NCBI RefSeq assembly: GCF_001866055.1
Contig: NZ_MLQS01000001.1
Coordinates: 1,414,630-1,478,629, forward strand
Source of the DNA: Anaerobacillus alkalidiazotrophicus
Lineage (GTDB): Bacteria; Bacillota; Bacilli; Bacillales_H; Anaerobacillaceae
Length of the DNA: 64,000 nt
Reading direction: 5' to 3'
Shown: one piece after another, positions 55,120-63,860 of the stretch
Numbering within the stretch: position 1 is the stretch's first letter
Layout of the letters: each line of letters begins with the position of its first letter
Made by a program: the position numbers and the translations under genes
Notes under the pieces: generated by a model
What the model was told of the DNA's origin: nothing
What the model saw: only the letters and a program-made list of their open reading frames with translations
Database searches by the model: none

Positions 55120-56322
55120 ATGATCAAACATCAACCTTTTATGATCAAAGGCATTCAGATCTATGCTGAAGATTACACATATGAAAAAGGATATATCAAA
55201 GTTGTTGACGGATTCATTAAGGAAGTTGGTGATGTGAAAGAACTAAGTTCTATCGATTCACTCAATTTTGACGAAGTCTTCATTCCTGATGGTTGTAGTT
55301 TACTTCCGGGAATGATCGATATTCATATCCATGGAGCGGCAGGTACCGATACAATGGATGCGACGTTTGAAGCTATTGAAAAAATGGCAAACGCTTTACC
55401 TCATGAAGGAACGACAAGTTTTTTAGCTACTACAATGACACAATCAGAACAAGCTATTGAAGATGCTTTAAAAAATGTAACTAATTATATGAAACAATCA
55501 GAGGGAAATGGGCAGGCGGAAGTTCTTGGCATTCATCTTGAAGGTCCTTTTATTAACGAAAAAAGAAACGGTGCGCAACCAGCTGAGTACATTACAGAAC
55601 CTAGTCTTGACTTATTTAAAAAATGGCAAGAGGTAGCAGAAGGGAATATTAAACTTGTTACATTGGCTCCAGAGAGGCCAGGTGGAATAGACCTAGTTAA
55701 GTATTTAAAAGAAACGAATGTTGTCGCTTCAATTGGTCATTCTGATGCAACGTATGAGGAAGTCAATACAGCTATTTTGGCAGGAGCCTCACATGTAACA
55801 CATCTTTTTAATGGGATGAATTCCTTGCACCATCGAAAACCAGGTGTTCCGGGTGCAGCTTTATTAAGAGATGAGCTATATGTTGAAATCATTGCTGATG
55901 GTATTCATGTTTGCCCTGAAATGATGGATCTCGCTTATCGTCTAAAAACAAAAAATAAACTTATTCTTATTACGGATTCAATCCGTGCAAAAGGTTTAAC
56001 AGAAGGAACATATGAATTAGGTGGTCAACAAGTAACGGTGACTGAAACAGGTGCAACACTTGAGAATGGTACATTAGCAGGAAGTGTAGTAAAAATGAGT
56101 GATGCGCTTCAGAATTTTAAAAAGGTTACTTCATGTTCAATGAGAGATCTCATTGATATGACGTCTGTAAACCCAGCCAAACAATTAAACCTTTTTGATC
56201 GGAAAGGGAGCATTGCAGAAGGCAAAGACGCTGATTTAGTTGTCATGAATAAAGATTTAGAAGTTGTTTTCACGTATTGCCGAGGGAAATTAGCATATAA
56301 AAAAGGAGAGAACAGAACATGA
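55120..56322 (+). CDS. nagA: N-acetylglucosamine-6-phosphate deacetylase
   Basis: 400 residues, with GAAAGGAGTGG before the start. Metal ligands lie in MIDIHIHGAAG, HLEGPF, SIGHSDAT and THLFNGM; the catalytic Asp is in ITDSI. It deacetylates GlcNAc-6-phosphate to glucosamine-6-phosphate. Its end overlaps nagB by 4 bp. Confidence 0.95.
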   Translation: MIKHQPFMIKGIQIYAEDYTYEKGYIKVVDGFIKEVGDVKELSSIDSLNFDEVFIPDGCSLLPGMIDIHIHGAAGTDTMDATFEAIEKMANALPHEGTTSFLATTMTQSEQAIEDALKNVTNYMKQSEGNGQAEVLGIHLEGPFINEKRNGAQPAEYITEPSLDLFKKWQEVAEGNIKLVTLAPERPGGIDLVKYLKETNVVASIGHSDATYEEVNTAILAGASHVTHLFNGMNSLHHRKPGVPGAALLRDELYVEIIADGIHVCPEMMDLAYRLKTKNKLILITDSIRAKGLTEGTYELGGQQVTVTETGATLENGTLAGSVVKMSDALQNFKKVTSCSMRDLIDMTSVNPAKQLNLFDRKGSIAEGKDADLVVMNKDLEVVFTYCRGKLAYKKGENRT

Positions 56323-57053
56323 AATTAATAAAAGTGAAAAATTATGAAGATATGAGTGAAAAGGTTGCTGAAATGATCATCGAGAAAATACGTAAAACAA
56401 GTAAATTAAATCTAGGATTAGCGACAGGTGGGACACCGAAAGGAACATACAAGAAGTTGGTAGAAGCATACGAAAAAAAGATGATTTCTTTTCAACAGGT
56501 TACAACCTTTAATTTAGATGAATATGTTGGACTTGCTCCTAATGATCCTAATAGTTATCATTACTATATGAATAAATCGCTTTTTGATCATGTTGATATT
56601 CAACCTTCAAACACAAATATTCCAAATGGGGTTGCAAGGGATTTGATGGAAGAATGTGTTCAATATGATTATTTAATCAAAAAATCAGGTGGTATTGACT
56701 TACAAATACTTGGAATAGGTCAAAATGGTCATATTGGATTTAATGAACCTGGTACTTCGTTTGATTCGGGAACTCACATCGTTAAATTAGATGACTCAAC
56801 CATCAATGCTAATGCTCGTTACTTCAATCGTTTACAAGATGTTCCAACACATGCCATTACGATGGGAATTCAATCGATCCTTCAGAGTAAGGAAATTATC
56901 TTAATGGTATCTGGCGAAGAAAAGTCTAATGCGCTTCAAAGGCTATTAAATGGAGAGGTTACGGAGGAATTTCCAGCGTCAGCATTAAAGAACCATCCAA
57001 ATGTGTACATCATCGCTGATGAGAAAGCTTTGTCTAGCGTTTTTGTAAGTTAA
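56319..57053 (+). CDS. nagB: Glucosamine-6-phosphate deaminase
   Basis: 244 residues. LATGGTPKGTYKKLVE (phosphate loop), FNLDEYVGL with the catalytic Asp and GIGQNGHIGFNEPG with the catalytic His are present. It converts glucosamine-6-phosphate to fructose-6-phosphate and ammonia. Coupled to nagA; nagR follows after 17 bp. Confidence 0.95.
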   Translation: MKLIKVKNYEDMSEKVAEMIIEKIRKTSKLNLGLATGGTPKGTYKKLVEAYEKKMISFQQVTTFNLDEYVGLAPNDPNSYHYYMNKSLFDHVDIQPSNTNIPNGVARDLMEECVQYDYLIKKSGGIDLQILGIGQNGHIGFNEPGTSFDSGTHIVKLDDSTINANARYFNRLQDVPTHAITMGIQSILQSKEIILMVSGEEKSNALQRLLNGEVTEEFPASALKNHPNVYIIADEKALSSVFVS

Positions 57054-57070
57054 GTGAAAGGGGAAACAAA

Positions 57071-57793
57071 ATGATCGACAAAAACTCACCGTTACCAATT
57101 TATCACCAAATTGTGGAGCATATTAAAAGTTTAATTGAAAAAGGTGAATTAAAACCTGGAGATTGTCTTCCTTCAGAGCGTGAATATGCGGAAAGTTATG
57201 AAATAAGTAGGATGACGGTGAGACAGGCAGTGAATGAACTTGTTAGTGAAGGACACCTTTATCGGATAAGAGGAAAAGGAACGTTTATTGCAGAAAGAAA
57301 AATTGAACAGAAACTTGCGGGTTTAACAAGTTTTACAGAAGATATGTGTGCAAGAGGAATGAAACCAAGCAGTAAGTTGCTTCGTTTTGAAATTGTTCCG
57401 GCCCATAATAAGCTAGCAAAACAACTTGGGATAAAAGAGAATGGTCCTGTTTACGATATAGTAAGGATTAGGTTTGCTGACAATGTGCCAATGGCACTAG
57501 AAAATACGTATATCCCCGCTAATCTTGTTAAAGGATTAACAGAGGAAATTATTAGTCAATCTTTGTACGCATACATTGAAGAAAAGCTTGATTTAAAAAT
57601 TAAAGATTCAGATCAAGCCATTGAAGCTTCCGTTGCGGATGAAAAGCAAAGTAAGGCTCTAGAAATAAAAAAAGGATCTCCCATTTTATTCATTCAAAGA
57701 AATACATTTTTAACAAATGGAGCTACATTAGAAGTTGTTAAATCAGCTTATAGAGCCGATCGTTATAAGTTTTTAATTAATATGAAACGTTAA
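57071..57793 (+). CDS. nagR: GntR/HutC family regulator NagR
   Basis: 240 residues. The N-terminal winged HTH (PLPIYHQIVEHIKSLIEKGELKPGDCLPSEREYAE, SRMTVRQAVNELVSEGHLYRIRGKGTFIAE) is followed by a UTRA effector domain (LTSFTEDMCARGMKPSSKLL). Known NagR/YvoA represses nag genes and is released by glucosamine-6-phosphate or GlcNAc-6-phosphate. Two operators upstream fit this. Confidence 0.93.
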   Translation: MIDKNSPLPIYHQIVEHIKSLIEKGELKPGDCLPSEREYAESYEISRMTVRQAVNELVSEGHLYRIRGKGTFIAERKIEQKLAGLTSFTEDMCARGMKPSSKLLRFEIVPAHNKLAKQLGIKENGPVYDIVRIRFADNVPMALENTYIPANLVKGLTEEIISQSLYAYIEEKLDLKIKDSDQAIEASVADEKQSKALEIKKGSPILFIQRNTFLTNGATLEVVKSAYRADRYKFLINMKR

Positions 57794-57824
57794 AATGAAA
57801 TAGGCTTTTTGTTGGAGGTCAGAT

Positions 57825-58556
57825 ATGATTACACAATATTTCGAAAACATCCATAAGCTATTATATACAGTAGAACAAAATGAAAAGGCAAAATTATATT
57901 TGGCAGCAGAAAAAATTGCTACTGGCATTCAAAATGATGGCATTGTCTATTTGTTTGGTTGTGGTCATTCGCATTTACTAACCGAAGAGGTGTTTTATAG
58001 AGCGGGTGGCTTAGTACCTATTTCTCCTATATTTGTAGAGGAACTAATGTTACATAAAGGGGCGCTTCGTTCATCAAGCTTAGAGAGAAAAAATGATTAC
58101 GCCAAGTCTTTTATGAACGAAATAAAAATAAACTCCAATGATGTGATGATAGTCATTTCAACCTCAGGTAGAAATCCGGTTCCAATTGATGTGGCTTTAT
58201 ATGGAAAGGAAAAAGGAGCATTTGTTATCGGGATTTCATCTGAAACCTATTCGAAAAGCCAAAAATCGAAGCATACTACTGGAAAATATTTGTGTGACAC
58301 CGTTGATCTTCATATAGATAATCATTCAGTGAAAGGCGATGCTCTCGTTACACATCATATGTCTTCCGTAGCTTTTGGTCCTAGTTCTACCGTTATTGGT
58401 GCTGCAATTTTAAATTCGATTATGGTCGAAGCGATTAAGGTCATGCTTGAAAATGGTTATGAAGCACCCGTTTTTAAAAGTGGGAATCTTGAGCATGCAG
58501 ATGAATATAATTTACAATTAATAAAAAAGTATAAAGAGCGAATTTCTTTATTTTAA
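57825..58556 (+). CDS. SIS-domain sugar isomerase-like protein (UPF0309 type)
   Basis: 243 residues, with TTGGAGGTCAG before the start. SIS motifs: GIVYLFGCGHSHLLTEEVFYRAGG and VISTSGRNPVPIDVALYGKEKG, with GALVTHHM-type end (GDALVTHHMSS). It binds phosphosugars; the reaction is not established. Position as the last gene of the nag operon suggests a role with amino-sugar phosphates. A perfect 13-bp terminator follows. Confidence 0.86.
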   Translation: MITQYFENIHKLLYTVEQNEKAKLYLAAEKIATGIQNDGIVYLFGCGHSHLLTEEVFYRAGGLVPISPIFVEELMLHKGALRSSSLERKNDYAKSFMNEIKINSNDVMIVISTSGRNPVPIDVALYGKEKGAFVIGISSETYSKSQKSKHTTGKYLCDTVDLHIDNHSVKGDALVTHHMSSVAFGPSSTVIGAAILNSIMVEAIKVMLENGYEAPVFKSGNLEHADEYNLQLIKKYKERISLF

Positions 58557-58646
58557 GAACTTCGTCTTAGGATACAGCCAATAGAAAATACAAGTAAGAT
58601 AAAACTTAATCAAACGTTTAATTAAAAATAGTACCTTAAAACATGA

Positions 58647-58690
58647 AGAGCAACTGTCTAATAGGAGTAGACAGTTGCTCTATTTCTATT
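58647..58690 (+). terminator. Terminator of the nag operon
   Basis: AGAGCAACTGTCT and AGACAGTTGCTCT form a perfect 13-bp stem with a 9-base loop, followed by ATTTCTATTT. Confidence 0.88.
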
Positions 58691-58813
58691 TCCAAAGTTA
58701 TCACTTTTTCTATATAGAAGAGCGATCGTAAAGAGGTTTATTGAATGATGAATGTTGACTTTCAATGTGGTGGCACCATTGAATTGAAATTATTTTTAAA
58801 AAATTCACTACGT

Positions 58814-58842
58814 ACCCCCTCAAAATGAGGAAAGCTTACGTA
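58814..58842 (+). promoter_or_regulatory. Candidate sigma-I promoter
   Basis: ACCCCC (58814-58819) and CGTA (58839-58842) resemble the -35 and -10 boxes described for SigI-dependent promoters. Transcription would then start just before the riboswitch at about 58852. I could not verify the spacing rule. sigI and rsgI lie 2 kb downstream. Confidence 0.4.
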
Positions 58843-58851
58843 TAGATAATT

Positions 58852-58936
58852 GGAAATATAGAAAGGCAAAGCCGTTGAAAGGTGGTGACGCAAAGCGAAA
58901 GATTAATTACATATGTCAGCTAAGTGTAAACAAGGA
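58852..58936 (+). promoter_or_regulatory. c-di-GMP-I (GEMM) riboswitch
   Basis: The aptamer core is recognisable: AAAGGCAAAGCC, then TTGAAAGG as the GAAA tetraloop stem, then TGACGCAAAGC, and later ATGTCAGCTAAGTG as the receptor/closing part. These match GEMM-I conserved elements. It lies 62 bp before a lipoprotein gene. No clear terminator follows, so control of translation or of processing is possible. The open frame crossing it upstream of ATG 58998 is not real coding sequence. Confidence 0.8.
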
Positions 58937-58997
58937 AGCGTCTTTCACTTCTACAAAAAAGAAACGAATGGTCAGATCAGAAATTGAGGTGAAGAAA

Positions 58998-59501
58998 ATG
59001 AGAAGTAAAGTAATCTTAGTTTTATTTTTTACTTTACTATTACTAGGGGCTTGTGGGACTGATAGTTCTCAATCAAATCTCGAAAAAAATACCGAACCAT
59101 ATCAAACGGAAGAACTGAATTACTTGTATGAAAGCCAATTATTTATAGTGGCTGATACGCCAGGTTGGACAGTGCATCAGGAAAACACTTCTAATGATAA
59201 GGCAAATGTTATGTTTCAAAATGGTAAACTTAGAGCGATAGTGACTGTTGTTTCAAATGAAAAGTCATTAGAAGAAATAAAAAAAGAGTTAAAAGCGTCA
59301 TTTCGAAATGTTGAGGAGATTGAAGAAACGAACAATTACTTATCGTTCAAATCTAAACGAGAAGAAAGTATTCGTACGGAAATTTACTTACATTCAGGTG
59401 ATGGACAAACAGGTATATTGATTTTTATGACACCTCTTAATGACTATGAAACAAATCAATCAAAAATAATAGAATTTAAAAATAACGTACAATACTTTTA
59501 G
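58998..59501 (+). CDS. Lipoprotein of unknown function under c-di-GMP riboswitch
   Basis: 167 residues from ATG 58998 after GAGGTGAAGAAA. Lipoprotein signal with lipobox LLGAC (Cys at about 20), followed by a Ser/Asn-rich linker and a compact domain (about 50-165, with IVADTPGWTVHQEN and LRAIVTVVSNE). No known family recognised. It shares the riboswitch with the next gene, 17 bp downstream, suggesting a joint envelope function regulated by c-di-GMP. Confidence 0.75.
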   Translation: MRSKVILVLFFTLLLLGACGTDSSQSNLEKNTEPYQTEELNYLYESQLFIVADTPGWTVHQENTSNDKANVMFQNGKLRAIVTVVSNEKSLEEIKKELKASFRNVEEIEETNNYLSFKSKREESIRTEIYLHSGDGQTGILIFMTPLNDYETNQSKIIEFKNNVQYF

Positions 59502-59518
59502 TGGAGGATATGTTTAAT

Positions 59519-60373
59519 ATGAAAAAAATAATTACTAGTATTACAGTAGGGCTTTTATTAATTGGTGGGAATTCTTATTCGGCTGAAGAGCAAGAGATTA
59601 TTAAACCGGATTCAGAACTATATGATACATCTCGTTTGATAGAGGAAGCAGAATACGAGTTAACAGAAGATAATGGTGAAAAAGCACTTCTTCAAGATGA
59701 ATATGCCGATAAGCGTTTGAGTGAAGCTGAAATGGCATTTGATGAAGGTGATGAACAAAAAGCTGAAGAATTAATGGAAGATTATAACGAGCATATGCAA
59801 GAGATAGAAGAAAATATCGAAGCGGCAAAAGAAGCTGGAGATGATATTTCAAAAGTAGAAGAAATTGTAGCTGAAAACAGTCAGAAGCGTTTCGAAAATC
59901 TTCAAGCGTTATTAGAGCGTGAGGATTTACCAGAAGCTGCAAAGCTAGGAATTAAAAAAGCATTAGAGAATAAGAAAATGGCTCAGCAAAGATTTTCAGA
60001 AGCCTTAAAGAAAGCTGAAGCAGCACGAGGTAATGTCAAAGAAAAGCAAGAAGAGCGTACGAAGAATGAAGAAACACGTGTTAACGCTGAAGAAAAGCAA
60101 GAGGATAACATAAAGGAAGTAGAAGAACGTGTTAACGCAAAAGAGAAACAAGAAGAGGGTATGAAGAGAGCAGAAGAAGCACGTGTCAACGCAAAAGAAA
60201 AACAAGAAGAGGGCATGAAGAAAGCAGAAGAAGCACGTGCTAACGCAAAGGAAAAACGAGAAGAGGGCATGAAAAAAGCAGAAGAAGCTCAAGAAAATGC
60301 CCAGAAAATCAATAAAGAAAACAATACAGGAAAAGAAACTTCACAAGTGAACGCACCACAAGCTCAAAGGTAA
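59519..60373 (+). CDS. Secreted coiled-coil protein, DUF5667-like
   Basis: 284 residues from ATG 59519; GTG 59501 and ATG 59510 are too close to GTGGAGGA. A signal peptide (about 1-21, ending SYSAE) is followed by a DUF5667-like helical segment (IKPDSELYDTSRLIEEAEYELTEDNGEKALLQDEYADKRLSEAEMAFDEGDEQKAEEL). The C-terminal third has an 18-residue repeat (RVNAKEKQEEGMKKAEEA, four or more copies), giving a long charged coiled coil. DUF5667 proteins are often encoded near RsgI-type genes. It likely lies in or on the wall. Confidence 0.78.
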   Translation: MKKIITSITVGLLLIGGNSYSAEEQEIIKPDSELYDTSRLIEEAEYELTEDNGEKALLQDEYADKRLSEAEMAFDEGDEQKAEELMEDYNEHMQEIEENIEAAKEAGDDISKVEEIVAENSQKRFENLQALLEREDLPEAAKLGIKKALENKKMAQQRFSEALKKAEAARGNVKEKQEERTKNEETRVNAEEKQEDNIKEVEERVNAKEKQEEGMKRAEEARVNAKEKQEEGMKKAEEARANAKEKREEGMKKAEEAQENAQKINKENNTGKETSQVNAPQAQR

Positions 60374-60508
60374 ACAAATATAATAAGCACCAATAATCTC
60401 TGTTGTTAAGGAAAAACTGTAGTGCAAAAATCAGAATTTAAAGTAAGGTGTTTAAAAAAGACCTTAACATGGTGAAACTATTTTAAAGTATAAAAATGTC
60501 TAGTATGC

Positions 60509-60540
60509 AACCCATTATTAAAAAATGGGTTGTTATTATT
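60509..60540 (+). terminator. Possible terminator after the DUF5667-like gene
   Basis: AACCCAT and ATGGGTT pair around TATTAAAAA, followed by GTTATTATTT. Confidence 0.55.
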
Positions 60541-60753
60541 TATCCCACTCTTAAGGGATAGTAAGCCACTACCTCAAAACTTAAGAAAATCGAGAAGTTT
60601 AGGTGGGGGATAAACTGCCCCTAAAGGTCCGATATAGAATAACTTTCATCAGTGATAGCTGATGATTAGTTATTCTTATGCCTGTGGTATAAGTTGAACT
60701 AACAATCAGTGGGGGATGAAGGAAAACCCCCACTGATTGAAGTTCAGCTTTAT
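60539..60753. repeat. Copy R6: complete 215-bp TTTAT element
   Basis: TTTAT at both ends (60539-60543 and 60749-60753) and all three hairpins; the left arm of A is partly altered (GGGATAGTAAGCCACTACC), weakening that stem. The CCGATAT motif at the A/B junction is retained. Confidence 0.88.
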
Positions 60754-60806
60754 CAGTGAATGCTGGAATGAAGGAAAGCCTCCACTGATTGAAGTTCAGC
60801 ATTAGA
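60754..60806. repeat. Extra right-end fragment adjoining R6
   Basis: GAATGAAGGAAAGCCTCCAC...TGATTGAAGTTCAGC repeats the right half of hairpin C directly after R6. This suggests a nested insertion or local duplication of the right end. Confidence 0.7.
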
Positions 60807-60960
60807 ATAAATTTTATCATTTATTATTTTCGCCACTAAGGTATTATGGTATGTGGAATCGTCGTAACCAAAGGTAGGTTTATGTCACTCGTTATTAAAA
60901 GATATTTACCCTCAAAAAAAATAGAGTACTCTTATTTTTAGGAGAGCTGAAGGGGGAGCT

Positions 60961-61737
60961 ATGGAAGAGTCTCGATTAAAAAAGTCACTTATTGAAATAC
61001 AAAACGGCAATGAAATAGAACGAAATCGTTTAATTCATCATTATAAACCATATATCATTAACGCTGTTGGTCATTGAAATCGTTTAATTCATCATTATAA
61101 ACCATATATCATTCACGCTGTTGGTCATGTTTGTAAACGATATATTACGTGTAGTAGTGATGAAGCTAGCATTGACTTAATCGCATTTAACCGTGCTTTG
61201 GAGACGTTTGATTGGCAAAAGGGTAGGACGTTTCTAAACTATGTATATCTTCTCATTCAGCGGGATTTAATCGACTATTTTCGAAAAGAAAATCGTGAAC
61301 ACGATTTACTGATCCAATCACTCCCAACTAATGAAGACAACCAACCGCTAGATATTGAGGCGGTTGCTTCGATACAGGTATATAATCAATCTACTTCTTC
61401 TACTAATTTAGTAGAAGAAATTTTAGAGTTGGATGAAAGATTATTTAACTTTAACATCTCATTTGAAGAATTAGAATACCACTGCCCGAAACACAAGGAT
61501 ACTCGACTCATGTTAGTTGATTTGGCATCTGAGTTTACAAAATGTCGGGAATTAGTAAATGAACTGTTAGAGAAAAAACAATTTCCGGTGTCAAAATTCA
61601 CTAAAAAAACAGGTGCTCGACCGAAAACGATTGAGCGACATCGAAAGTATCTCATAACTCTAATCATAATTAAACTGCATCCTGAATGGACTCATCTTTC
61701 GTCGTTTGTTCAATTCGAACCAGGGAGTGTGAAATAA
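60961..61737 (+). pseudogene. sigI: Sigma factor SigI, interrupted by a 54-bp tandem duplication
   Basis: The gene starts at ATG 60961 after GAAGGGGGAGCT. It reads MEESRLKKSLIEIQNGNEIERNRLIHHYKPYIINAVGH and then meets TGA at 61075. A 54-bp segment (61023-61076) is repeated directly at 61077-61130 with one substitution; the junction creates the TGA, because GAA CGA AAT becomes CAT TGA AAT. Removing one copy restores a continuous frame of about 240 residues ending with the SigI C-terminus (ARPKTIERHRKYLITLIIIKLHPEW). RsgI overlaps its end. SigI responds to heat and envelope stress in B. subtilis. The state may be reversible. Confidence 0.88.
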
Positions 61738-62792
61738 TGAAAAAAAATTCAATTGAAGGCGTTGTTGTTAAAGTAACGCAAAGTTATTGTGTTCTTCTTT
61801 GTGATGATGGAACATTTAAAAATGTTCCAAGAAACAAGAAAGAAGTACCGAAGTTAGGAGAACGATTAACATATGATCAAAAACCTCAATTTACTCTGTT
61901 TCAGCTTAAATATATCTCCGCCATGTCAATGGCTGCTATTCTGTTTATAAGTTTAGTAACCTATGGCTTCATTCAGAAAAGCTCTGAACCTTACTACGTT
62001 GTTGCAATTGATATCAACCCGAGCATTGAGCTGTATTTAAACAAAGATTTAAAGGTTTTAACACTTTCTCCTTTAAATGAAGATGGAAAAAAGATAGTTG
62101 ATTTACTTGAAATAGAGGATGCAGATTTATATACAATGACTGAAAAAATTGTCACGGTCTCAAAAAGGTATTTTCATCAACATGATAAAGGATTAATAAG
62201 CACTACAATTGTAAATCTAAAAGATTTAACTACAATACATTTTGAAAACAATCTAAAAGAGACGATTGAAAATCAACTTCATAATCATCAGGTTATTGCT
62301 GAAGTGAAGGTTTTTAATGAAACAAAGGAATACTATGATCAAGCCCAATATATGAACGTATCTGTAAATAAATACAGGTTGTATGAAACATTAAACGATA
62401 AAGGGATAGTAAGTGGTATTAAAGATATAAAGGAGAAGTCCTTATGGCAATTGGAAAATATGTTAGTTGAAGAATCGATTCCAGAAGGCGATGAAAGCTC
62501 GATTATAAAGAGTGGGGATACATTGGACACCGATTACGAACACGTAGAACCACTTACACCTCTAAGTCCTAAAAATATGAAAGAAAATATTGAACGAAGT
62601 CATGAAAATAAACAATCCCAACAAAAGGGAAGTAGTGACCTACAAAAAAATAGTAAAGTATCGATACCGACTAGTGAAGCAAGCAAGAATGATAATTCCA
62701 ACGAAAATGTGAAGAGAGAGGTAGAACATCGACCTGCAAACAGGCCTGAAACAAAAGAACCTGGTCAGGATAATAAAGCTACTAAACCATAG
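61737..62792 (+). CDS. rsgI: Anti-sigma factor RsgI
   Basis: 351 residues from ATG 61737, overlapping the sigI stop by one base (TAATG). The N-terminal RsgI domain (about 1-55: IEGVVVKVTQSYCVLLCDDGTFKNVPRNKKEVPKLGERL) binds SigI. One transmembrane helix (about 60-80) and the conserved AIDINPSIELYLNKDLKVLTLSPLNEDGKKI domain follow. The tail is long, Ser/Asn/Lys/Glu-rich and extracytoplasmic. The architecture is that of B. subtilis RsgI; no carbohydrate-binding domain is added. With sigI interrupted, RsgI may be made without its partner. Confidence 0.92.
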   Translation: MKKNSIEGVVVKVTQSYCVLLCDDGTFKNVPRNKKEVPKLGERLTYDQKPQFTLFQLKYISAMSMAAILFISLVTYGFIQKSSEPYYVVAIDINPSIELYLNKDLKVLTLSPLNEDGKKIVDLLEIEDADLYTMTEKIVTVSKRYFHQHDKGLISTTIVNLKDLTTIHFENNLKETIENQLHNHQVIAEVKVFNETKEYYDQAQYMNVSVNKYRLYETLNDKGIVSGIKDIKEKSLWQLENMLVEESIPEGDESSIIKSGDTLDTDYEHVEPLTPLSPKNMKENIERSHENKQSQQKGSSDLQKNSKVSIPTSEASKNDNSNENVKREVEHRPANRPETKEPGQDNKATKP

Positions 62793-62810
62793 ATTGAGGG
62801 GAAAAAACAA

Positions 62811-62855
62811 AACGAGAGCAGTTTTCAATTTTTACTGAAGCTGCTCTCGTTTTTG
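62811..62855 (+). terminator. Terminator of sigI-rsgI
   Basis: AACGAGAGCAG and CTGCTCTCGTT form a perfect stem followed by TTTTG. Confidence 0.88.
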
Positions 62856-63026
62856 TGTGAGCTCATCGTGCCTGTTGTTTGGTGTTCATTACAAAAACGT
62901 ATGTTCTTTACACGGTCTTTGAGTTGTGATATCATATATTAACAATAGGAACGTACGTTCTTGTTGTCGGGTTTATCTACATCTTATGGAGTTACTTGAA
63001 CTATGATAAAATATGAGGTGTATGAC

Positions 63027-63416
63027 GTGTACAATGTTGATTATGATTCACTATGGAAAGATGTAATTGAAGATTTTTTTGAAGAATTTCTCCTTTTCTT
63101 CGCCCCTGATCTATTTGAGCAAGTGGATAGGAGAAGAGGCTTTGAGTTTTTAGAACAAGAATTGCGAAAGTTGTACCATGAATCTGAAACTAATAAAAAA
63201 ATCATGGATAAGCTAGTAAAAGTGTATTTGAAAAATGGTGAGGACAAATGGATCCTTATTCACATTGAAGTACAGGGTACGAATGAAACAGATTTCTCAA
63301 AACGGATGTTTCAATACTTTTACCGTGCATTTGACAAATACGATCAACAAATTTATGCAATTGCCCTTTTTACAGATTTTCCGAACGAGAAAGCCCACTC
63401 CTTTAGTTATATTTAG
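63027..63416 (+). pseudogene. Truncated Rpn-family nuclease gene
   Basis: 129 residues from GTG 63027 after ATGAGGTG; ATG 63003 is an alternative start. FAPDLFEQVDRRRGFEFLEQELRKLYHESETNKKIMDKLVKVYLKNGEDKWILIHIEVQG and RMFQYFYRAFDKYDQQIYAIALFTDF match the N-terminal half of Rpn/YhgA-type nucleases of another subgroup than 48763-49665. The usual C-terminal half is missing; the frame ends at YI. Probably a decayed gene. Confidence 0.72.
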
Positions 63417-63477
63417 GTAGCAGCTCACAAGAACTGATAGGATAACAAAAACACATATTAGTCATGTAAAATATGTG

Positions 63478-63582
63478 CCCTTGACGTTGAACCTTGCGGG
63501 TGTGTGTTTCTTATGTGTAAAGGCAAGTTAAACACAACCACTTACCATTCAAGGTTACACACACCCTCTTCAACGTAAAGGG
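63478..63582. repeat. 105-bp palindrome
   Basis: CCCTTGACGTTGAA (63478-63491) pairs with TTCAACGTAAAGGG (63569-63582), and GGGTGTGTG with CACACACCC; AACCTTG/CAAGGTT form a third, competing pair. Long hairpin potential; resembles a palindromic MITE. Confidence 0.78.
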
Positions 63583-63584
63583 AC

Positions 63585-63626
63585 CGCATCGCTCACATAT
63601 TAAACAAAGTGAACGATGCGTTTTGG
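63585..63626 (+). terminator. Hairpin with T-run
   Basis: CGCATCGCTCAC and GTGAACGATGCG pair with one mismatch around 12 bases, followed by TTTT. Confidence 0.65.
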
Positions 63627-63740
63627 GTTTATTTAACGTATAAAATATGACGCTGTTTTTGTAGAAACACCTATCATATTGAACTAATTAGCCTATCATT
63701 TTAAACCTATATTTAACTTTAGGTGTGGGATGATAGTGAG

Positions 63741-63797
63741 TTCAAATACGGAGTGCCACTGATAAACCGAAGGTTTGTGGTACTTCAAGTATTTGAA
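63741..63797. repeat. Left-end hairpin of an IS200/IS605-type element
   Basis: TTCAAATAC (63741-63749) pairs with GTATTTGAA (63789-63797), and AGTGCCAC with GTGGTACT inside. It lies 64 bp before a tnpA start, where the left-end recognition hairpin of IS200-type elements is expected. Confidence 0.65.
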
Positions 63798-63860
63798 ATT
63801 TCCTTCCTTTTTTATTGTGTACTCGTTGCAGTTTCGTTTGGTAACTGATACAATAAGTAC

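Noticed and set aside
58875..58997. Longer N-terminus for the lipoprotein
   Set aside because: The sequence is the c-di-GMP riboswitch; a lipoprotein signal starts at 58998 after GAGGTG.
59983..60292. Long minus-strand frames opposite the DUF5667-like gene
   Set aside because: They are shadows of the Lys/Glu-rich repeat and give Ser/Phe/Cys-rich low-complexity peptides.
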